NCBI GenBank assembly: GCA_039583345.1
Contig: JAZDSJ010000002.1
Coordinates: 62,001-126,000 of the forward strand
DNA length: 64,000 bases
Direction of reading: 5' to 3'
Source of the DNA: Tectiglobus diatomicola
GTDB taxonomy: Bacteria; Pseudomonadota; Alphaproteobacteria; Rhizobiales; Hyphomicrobiaceae
The position numbers were made by a program, and so were the translations under genes. The notes below the pieces were generated by a model, which made no database searches, was not told the origin of the DNA, and saw nothing but the letters and a program-made list of their open reading frames with translations. Shown piece by piece: positions 59,506 to 64,000 of the stretch (positions are counted from its first letter, which is position 1; every line of letters begins with the position of its first letter).

Positions 59506-60516
59506 CTAAATTGACAGTGAGCTTAACGAATTTAATAAATTGCGTATCTCTTTTGGAAGTGGGCTTTTAAAATGCAAGCGCCGACCAGTGCGGGGATGTT
59601 CAAAGTCCAATGAAATAGCGTGTAATGCCTGCCTATTCAGCAAGTCTAGAGAACTTTTAACACTTTCAGGAAGTTTGATAGCAGACGATTTAAAACCCTT
59701 GCCGTATAATTTATCTCCGAGAATTGGATGTCTTATTGAGGCCATGTGTACTCGTATCTGATGAGTGCGTCCTGTTTCAAGTTGCAAAAGCAATAGGCTT
59801 ATGCTTTCAGAGTCACTTAATGAATATATTTTTTTTACCTTGTAATGGGTAACAGCATGTCGTCCTTTATCAGCGGTAACAACTCCTATTTTACGTCTGT
59901 TAAATGTGCTTCGAGAGAGCGGTGCATTTATCGTTCCATAAGGAAGGTCAAACTTACCCCAACATAGAGCAGCATATACGCGTTGCATGCGACCATCTTT
60001 ACCGTGAGAAGCAAACTGATCGGCTAGCCCCTTATGAGCGCTATCATTTTTCGCAATTACAATTAAGCCCGATGTATCTTTATCCAGCCTGTGCACGATT
60101 CCGGGCCGTGTTATACCATTTAGTCCTGATAATTTTTCACCTGCATGAGCAAGAAGAGCATTTACAAGAGTTCCATTTGTGTGCCCCGGGGACGGGTGCG
60201 TGACAAGTCCTGCAGGTTTGTCAACTACGATGATGTCACAATCTTCATAAGTTATATTCAAAGGAATTGTTTCTGCATTTATTTTTGCCGCTTTATTTGG
60301 AGCAACACTGACACTTATTTTTTGCCCTTCACACAACTTGTATTTTGAAGCACAACACACATCGCCGTTAATCTCGACGGCACCTGTTTTAATCAAATTT
60401 TTTACCGTTTGTCGGCTAAGCCGCTCTATAGCTCCGGCTATAAAGCGATCGACACGCATACCAGAGTATTCTGAGTTTACGACTAGCTTCAGTGGGGCAG
60501 TAGGGTCATCATGCAT
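59506..60516 (-). CDS. rluD: 23S rRNA pseudouridine synthase, RluD/RluA family
   Basis: Isomerises uridines in 23S rRNA (helix 69 in E. coli RluD). The N-terminal S4 domain covers about residues 15-80 (MRVDRFIAGAIERLSRQTVK). The catalytic Asp is in GIVHRLDKDTSGLIVIAK. GRTHQIRVHMASIRHPILGD is the C-terminal family motif. Length is 336 residues, normal. The ATG overlaps no neighbour; upstream is a 0.68 kb gap to tRNA-Tyr. RluD identity within the RluA family is likely but not certain from sequence alone. Confidence 0.93.
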   Translation of the reverse strand: MHDDPTAPLKLVVNSEYSGMRVDRFIAGAIERLSRQTVKNLIKTGAVEINGDVCCASKYKLCEGQKISVSVAPNKAAKINAETIPLNITYEDCDIIVVDKPAGLVTHPSPGHTNGTLVNALLAHAGEKLSGLNGITRPGIVHRLDKDTSGLIVIAKNDSAHKGLADQFASHGKDGRMQRVYAALCWGKFDLPYGTINAPLSRSTFNRRKIGVVTADKGRHAVTHYKVKKIYSLSDSESISLLLLQLETGRTHQIRVHMASIRHPILGDKLYGKGFKSSAIKLPESVKSSLDLLNRQALHAISLDFEHPRTGRRLHFKSPLPKEIRNLLNSLSSLSI

Positions 60517-61196
60517 ATAAAGACCTTGAAAAATACATTTTCATCCCTTTTGTTTCAATCTATCTTAACTATTTCTAAAATAGAAGCTATTTTACTTACA
60601 TTCTACTCACTTTTGGATTACTAATGCATGACTGTTATGTAAATTACTTTAAGAAAGTTAAATCTTTTCATAAAAAATCAGGTAAGGAATACAAAACTCG
60701 CTTGGAAATATACTTTTTATGCAAAGTAATTACCGTGACACTAACCAACAAACTTGTCCTGTACCAAAGAAAATAATGTAAGACTTTCTTATTAAAATCT
60801 CACTACAAATTTTTAGTATTTTCAATAAGTAACTCTAATCCAGCTCAGACGGATGTTCAATTAACAAGAATCAGGGCAGTGTTTAGACTGAATCCACAAG
60901 ATTATGTTTGTGCAAAATTAAAAAAATCAAATTTTAAGTATAAAAAACATTTAATGGAAGTTAGTGGCAGTAAAATATAATTTTACTGTAGAAGAAGTGA
61001 GGTGAGGTAAGGTATTGTATTTTCAAAAATTAAAAAATACATACTCACGAAATAATAGATAAGATTAAGCAGCGTTCAACATAAATCTTGCAAGATATCC
61101 AACGCGTAACATACAAATCCATAGATACTTATTTAGATGTTATAATATAAACGGATGTTAAAATTAAAGAAAACACGACACATTAAAGCAAAAATG
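60517..61196. other. Gap between rluD and tRNA-Tyr
   Basis: About 0.68 kb of AT-rich DNA, with no gene recognised. A small hairpin (CACATT/AATGTG, 61179-61198) touches the tRNA 3' end and is followed leftward by a T-rich stretch, a weak candidate terminator for the tRNA. Confidence 0.6.
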
Positions 61197-61281
61197 TGGT
61201 GGAGGGAGTTGGATTCGAACCAACGTAGGCATAGCCAACGGGTTTACAGCCCGTCCCCTTTAGCCACTCGGGCACCCCTCC
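61197..61281 (-). tRNA. tRNA-Tyr (anticodon GTA)
   Basis: An 85-base class II tRNA on the minus strand including an encoded CCA. The acceptor stem begins GGAGGGG and ends TCCCTCC with discriminator A. The anticodon stem and loop read GGGCTGTAAACCC, giving anticodon GTA. There is a long variable arm, and the T arm contains GGTTCGAATCC. rlmB lies about 240 bp away in the opposite direction, a linkage seen in other alphaproteobacteria. It is the only tRNA found in the window. Confidence 0.95.
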
Positions 61282-61519
61282 AAAAACATTTGCTATCATC
61301 TTAGGTACATGACTACTGACATATATATCTATCTTGTGGTCAATATTGTCAACAGTGAAATTGATTCAAATATCATTGCACTATTCTATATGGGAAATTA
61401 TCGTATCTATATAATAGTCGCCTGATATCTATCTTGTGAGATCTAATAAAATTTAATACACATTCAAATGCCAGCTTATACTTAAATAACTCAAAATTAA
61501 TTTTTGAAGAATGTAGCTC

Positions 61520-62362
61520 ATGTCTAAACCCTCATTACCTTCAGTGCTAAAAAAACACTATGCACCAGGTAGGCAAAGTTTCGTATTAAAGAGTGGATCC
61601 CAGCGAGGGCGGCGATCTAATGATAATGATAATCAAATTATCATTTATGGAATCCATGCAGTTGAAGCCGTATTAGCTAATAAAGCACGTCATGTTCATG
61701 CCGTTTACCTTACGCGTAATGCACAGTATAAGCTTTCTAAAACTATAGCTAATACAAATTTTGACGTAGTTCAAATTGAACCTAAATATTTAGATCGCTA
61801 CCTGGGCCATAATACAGTGCATCAGGGCGCTATGGTTAAATGCGAAGCTCTTTTAGAGCCTAAGCTTAACGATCTTATAACTGCAGCTCACGCCCAAAAC
61901 GGTCCTATCGTTGTTCTGGATCAAATTACAGATCCTCACAATTTTGGTGCAATTTTACGATCTTGTGCCGCATTTGGATGTTCTGGAGTTATGGCAACTC
62001 GTCGACATAGCCCACCTTTAAAAGGGGCATTGGCTAAGTCCGCTTCAGGTGCCTTAGAATGTATACCGGTATTATTAGTACAAAATCTCGCAAGAGGACT
62101 AGAAACAATTGCAAATGAAGGATTGGAAATCATAGGGCTAGATAGCACGGGGTCACAAGAATTTGAAACAGCATTTTCCCACCGACCGATCGCAATTGTA
62201 CTTGGGGCAGAAGGACGCGGATTACGCAAGACAACACAAAGAGTATGTACATTTGTTGCTTCTATTCATACGAGAGGCTCGATTGCAAGTCTGAATGTTT
62301 CAAATGCAGCTTCTATAGCTCTCTATTCTCATAGCTTGATGCGCAAAAATTCTTCTTTATAA
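61520..62362 (+). CDS. rlmB: 23S rRNA (guanosine-2'-O)-methyltransferase, RlmB/TrmH family
   Basis: SPOUT-class 2'-O-methyltransferase. The N-terminal substrate-binding domain starts after a basic, likely disordered stretch: IIYGIHAVEAVLANKARHV. The knotted catalytic domain shows motif 1 LDQITDPHNFGAILRSC with the conserved N and R, motif 2 IVLGAEGRGLRKTT and motif 3 SIASLNVSNAASIALYS. Length is 280 residues, a little longer than E. coli RlmB because of the N-terminal tail. The exact target site is inferred from the family. Confidence 0.94.
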   Translation: MSKPSLPSVLKKHYAPGRQSFVLKSGSQRGRRSNDNDNQIIIYGIHAVEAVLANKARHVHAVYLTRNAQYKLSKTIANTNFDVVQIEPKYLDRYLGHNTVHQGAMVKCEALLEPKLNDLITAAHAQNGPIVVLDQITDPHNFGAILRSCAAFGCSGVMATRRHSPPLKGALAKSASGALECIPVLLVQNLARGLETIANEGLEIIGLDSTGSQEFETAFSHRPIAIVLGAEGRGLRKTTQRVCTFVASIHTRGSIASLNVSNAASIALYSHSLMRKNSSL

Positions 62363-62562
62363 CTTCGAGCTAATCATGTGCAAATTGTAATTAGCTATTA
62401 ATATAATGTTATAAACAATTACAATTTTAGCGCTTAGTATAAGTATTAAATTGACTAAATTTTTTAAATCGACGTCAAAATTAGTCTTGCTCAAATTACT
62501 GATGTATAGCCTTATGCTCCAGATTGTTGGGCTTAAACTGTATTACTGCTTAGGAGATAAAT

Positions 62563-62904
62563 ATGTATGTCGCAATGAACCGCTTCAAAGTAGCTAAGAA
62601 CAGTACGAGTTCATTTGAAAATCTTTGGAATCAACGTGAAAGTTATCTGCACGAGTTAGAGGGATTTAAAGGATTTTATCTTCTGCGTGGACCAGAGCGC
62701 AACGACCATATAATCTATGCTTCCCATACTGTTTGGCAAAGCTACGACAATTTCCACGCCTGGACTAAATCCGAACAATTCAAAAAAGCGCACACCCGGG
62801 CTGGGGATGGAAGCATTCAATCATTATACAAAGGTGCACCTGAATTTGAGGGTTTCTCTGCTGTTCAGGAAATAGATTCAACAGGTAAAAAAAAAATATA
62901 CTAA
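62563..62904 (+). CDS. IsdG/HmuQ-type heme-degrading monooxygenase
   Basis: A 113-residue protein of the antibiotic-biosynthesis-monooxygenase (ABM) fold. Asn6, Trp67 and His77 (MNRFKV, HAWTKSEQF and KKAHTRAG) match the Asn-Trp-His catalytic triad of IsdG-type enzymes that open heme and free iron. That points to heme use rather than to quinone oxidation, which other ABM proteins perform. AGGAG lies six bases before the ATG. A run of ten A encodes the Lys repeat just before the stop, a slippage-prone site. No heme transporter gene is adjacent. Confidence 0.85.
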   Translation: MYVAMNRFKVAKNSTSSFENLWNQRESYLHELEGFKGFYLLRGPERNDHIIYASHTVWQSYDNFHAWTKSEQFKKAHTRAGDGSIQSLYKGAPEFEGFSAVQEIDSTGKKKIY

Positions 62905-63066
62905 AATTGTTATCATGAATATTACATGAACTTAGTTGAAAGGGTGAGGAATAAGATAAAACAACTAATCTCATTAACTTATAAAAAAATCAGCATCATG
63001 TACAATCGTTACCATATAATTTTAGCTGACATTTATAAACCTACATGCGCGCAGCAGTAAAAAGGC

Positions 63067-63084
63067 ACATCTAAATTTAGATGT
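63067..63084. promoter_or_regulatory. Perfect 18-bp palindrome upstream of ald, candidate operator
   Basis: ACATCTAAATTTAGATGT is its own reverse complement. It lies about 117 bases before the ald start, a suitable place for a dimeric regulator. Lrp/AsnC-type regulators control ald in several bacteria, but no regulator gene is visible here and the AT-rich core weakens the case. Confidence 0.4.
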
Positions 63085-63191
63085 TGACGTTCCCAGATAA
63101 CATTGAGGTTCAAAGAACATCAAGAGAAGTGTAAGTAGTGATTGATTGAAAATTACTTTTAAGGATCTGTTGCGCAATCGTCTAAATAATT

Positions 63192-63197
63192 AGGAGG
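63192..63197 (+). promoter_or_regulatory. Ribosome binding site of ald
   Basis: AGGAGG four bases before the ATG at 63202: a perfect core but short spacing. It supports MHIGVPKEIKAHEYRV as the start. Confidence 0.65.
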
Positions 63198-63201
63198 ATC
63201 T

Positions 63202-64000
63202 ATGCATATCGGAGTGCCGAAAGAAATCAAAGCTCATGAATATCGTGTTGGTTTGATTCCTGCGAGTGTTCGAGAGCTTATTTCTCATGGCCATACAGTA
63301 AGTGTGCAGACAGGTGCCGGTGCAGACATTGGTATAATGGATAATCACTACCAGGCTGTTGGTGCTGAGATCTTACCTACGGCCTCAGATATATTTTCAA
63401 TCGCAGATATGATTGTTAAAGTAAAAGAGCCTTTAAAGACTGAGCGAAAAATGCTTCGCAAAAACCAGATAATTTTTACTTATCTGCACCTTGCACCGGA
63501 TCCAGACCAGGCCAACGACCTTATCGAAAGCGGTGCATCATGCATCGCATACGAAACTGTAACATCGGCCTCTGGAGGTTTGCCTTTATTAGCACCCATG
63601 TCGGAGATCGCTGGACGAATGTCGATACAAGTTGGTGCGCATTATCTAGAACGAACCCATGGCGGAATGGGTATTTTACTAGGCGGCGTACCCGGAGTCG
63701 ATATTGGAAAAGTAGTTATTTTAGGTGGCGGAGTTGTAGGAACTCATGCTCTTCATATTGCACTAGGTATGGGGGCAGATGTATGGGTATTAGACCAAAA
63801 TGTTGAAGTGCTTCGTAGTCTGTGGAAGCAGTATGGTAGCAGGCTACACACTGTTTTTTCCACTATTGATACTATAGAGCGTCATTGTGTTGAAGCTGAC
63901 TTGGTAGTTGGTAGTGTTCTTATTCCAGGAGCTTCTGCACCTAAGCTAATTACTGCTGATCTTCTAAAAAAAATGAAACCCGGTTCCGTTATTGTAGACG
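63202..64000 (+). CDS. ald: Alanine dehydrogenase, N-terminal part (runs off the right edge)
   Basis: NAD-dependent interconversion of alanine and pyruvate plus ammonium. The frame is open from the ATG to the window end, 266 codons. Visible are MHIGVPKEIKAHEYRVGLIP, VKVKEPLKTERKMLRKNQ, YLHLAPDPDQAN and the NAD-binding fold VVILGGGVVGTHALHIALGM. The preceding ERTHGGMGILLGGVPGV is typical of Ald rather than of transhydrogenase PntA. The remaining C-terminal residues lie outside. The gap before it (about 0.3 kb) contains the palindrome listed above. Confidence 0.95.
   Translation, partial: MHIGVPKEIKAHEYRVGLIPASVRELISHGHTVSVQTGAGADIGIMDNHYQAVGAEILPTASDIFSIADMIVKVKEPLKTERKMLRKNQIIFTYLHLAPDPDQANDLIESGASCIAYETVTSASGGLPLLAPMSEIAGRMSIQVGAHYLERTHGGMGILLGGVPGVDIGKVVILGGGVVGTHALHIALGMGADVWVLDQNVEVLRSLWKQYGSRLHTVFSTIDTIERHCVEADLVVGSVLIPGASAPKLITADLLKKMKPGSVIVD

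Overview
This window looks like a chromosome segment of an alphaproteobacterium with a shrinking genome. The proteins are alphaproteobacterial: a DUF2842 membrane protein, SspB with its basic C-terminal tail, DUF6476, DUF2865, an FDRHM-type methyltransferase, the cysteine-free form of ribosomal protein L36, and the block S49 peptidase / small membrane protein / glyQ / glyS. The DNA is AT-rich. By adding up the gene lengths, only about 72% of the window codes for protein, and there are about twenty gene-free gaps of 0.3 to 1.1 kb. Several gaps hold eroded coding frames. No insertion sequence, phage, integrase or CRISPR array was seen. This pattern (host-restricted, low coding density, few mobile elements, biosynthesis partly kept) resembles Rhodospirillales-like symbionts such as 'Candidatus Endolissoclinum' of ascidians. 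That identification is an inference from gene content and base composition, not a database match.

Layout. 1-3.2 kb: 5' part of typA, a 1.1 kb desert, argC and a DUF2842 gene. 3.3-7 kb: a polysaccharide chain-length (Wzz/GumC-type) protein with a dead kinase domain, and a TadD-like TPR protein. 7-13.5 kb, minus strand: relic region, glyS, glyQ, a small membrane protein, an S49 peptidase and a TrmN6-like methyltransferase. 13.8-20.7 kb: polyprenyl diphosphate synthase, NDUFAF5-like methyltransferase, sspB, fumC, olsB. 21-26 kb: a large TPR protein, cysS, DUF2865, GNAT. 26-31 kb: a small membrane protein, an SbtA-type bicarbonate permease, argG. 31-39 kb: an RND efflux permease/adaptor pair facing a two-subunit molybdenum hydroxylase (IorAB type). 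39.7-44.4 kb: an overlapping SbcD/YhaO-like nuclease and SMC-like YhaN ATPase. 45-56 kb: trkH, rppH, a CgeB-type glycosyltransferase, DUF6476, htpG, a HAD hydrolase, a GNAT and mtnA. 57-64 kb: recQ with an eroded HRDC end, rpmJ, rluD, tRNA-Tyr, rlmB, an IsdG-like heme monooxygenase and the 5' part of ald.

How the genes fit together. Translation and RNA upkeep dominate (glyQS, cysS, rpmJ, rluD, rlmB, TrmN6-like, rppH, typA, tRNA-Tyr), with protein quality control (htpG, sspB, S49 peptidase). Arginine synthesis (argC, argG), methionine salvage (mtnA), the TCA cycle (fumC) and quinone side-chain synthesis (polyprenyl synthase) are kept. The envelope set (OlsB, Wzz-like, CgeB-like, RND pair, TrkH, SbtA) suggests continued exchange with the surroundings. 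The best single observation is the recQ locus: the ORF stops after its winged-helix domain, but a readable HRDC domain lies just downstream, out of frame and behind stop codons.
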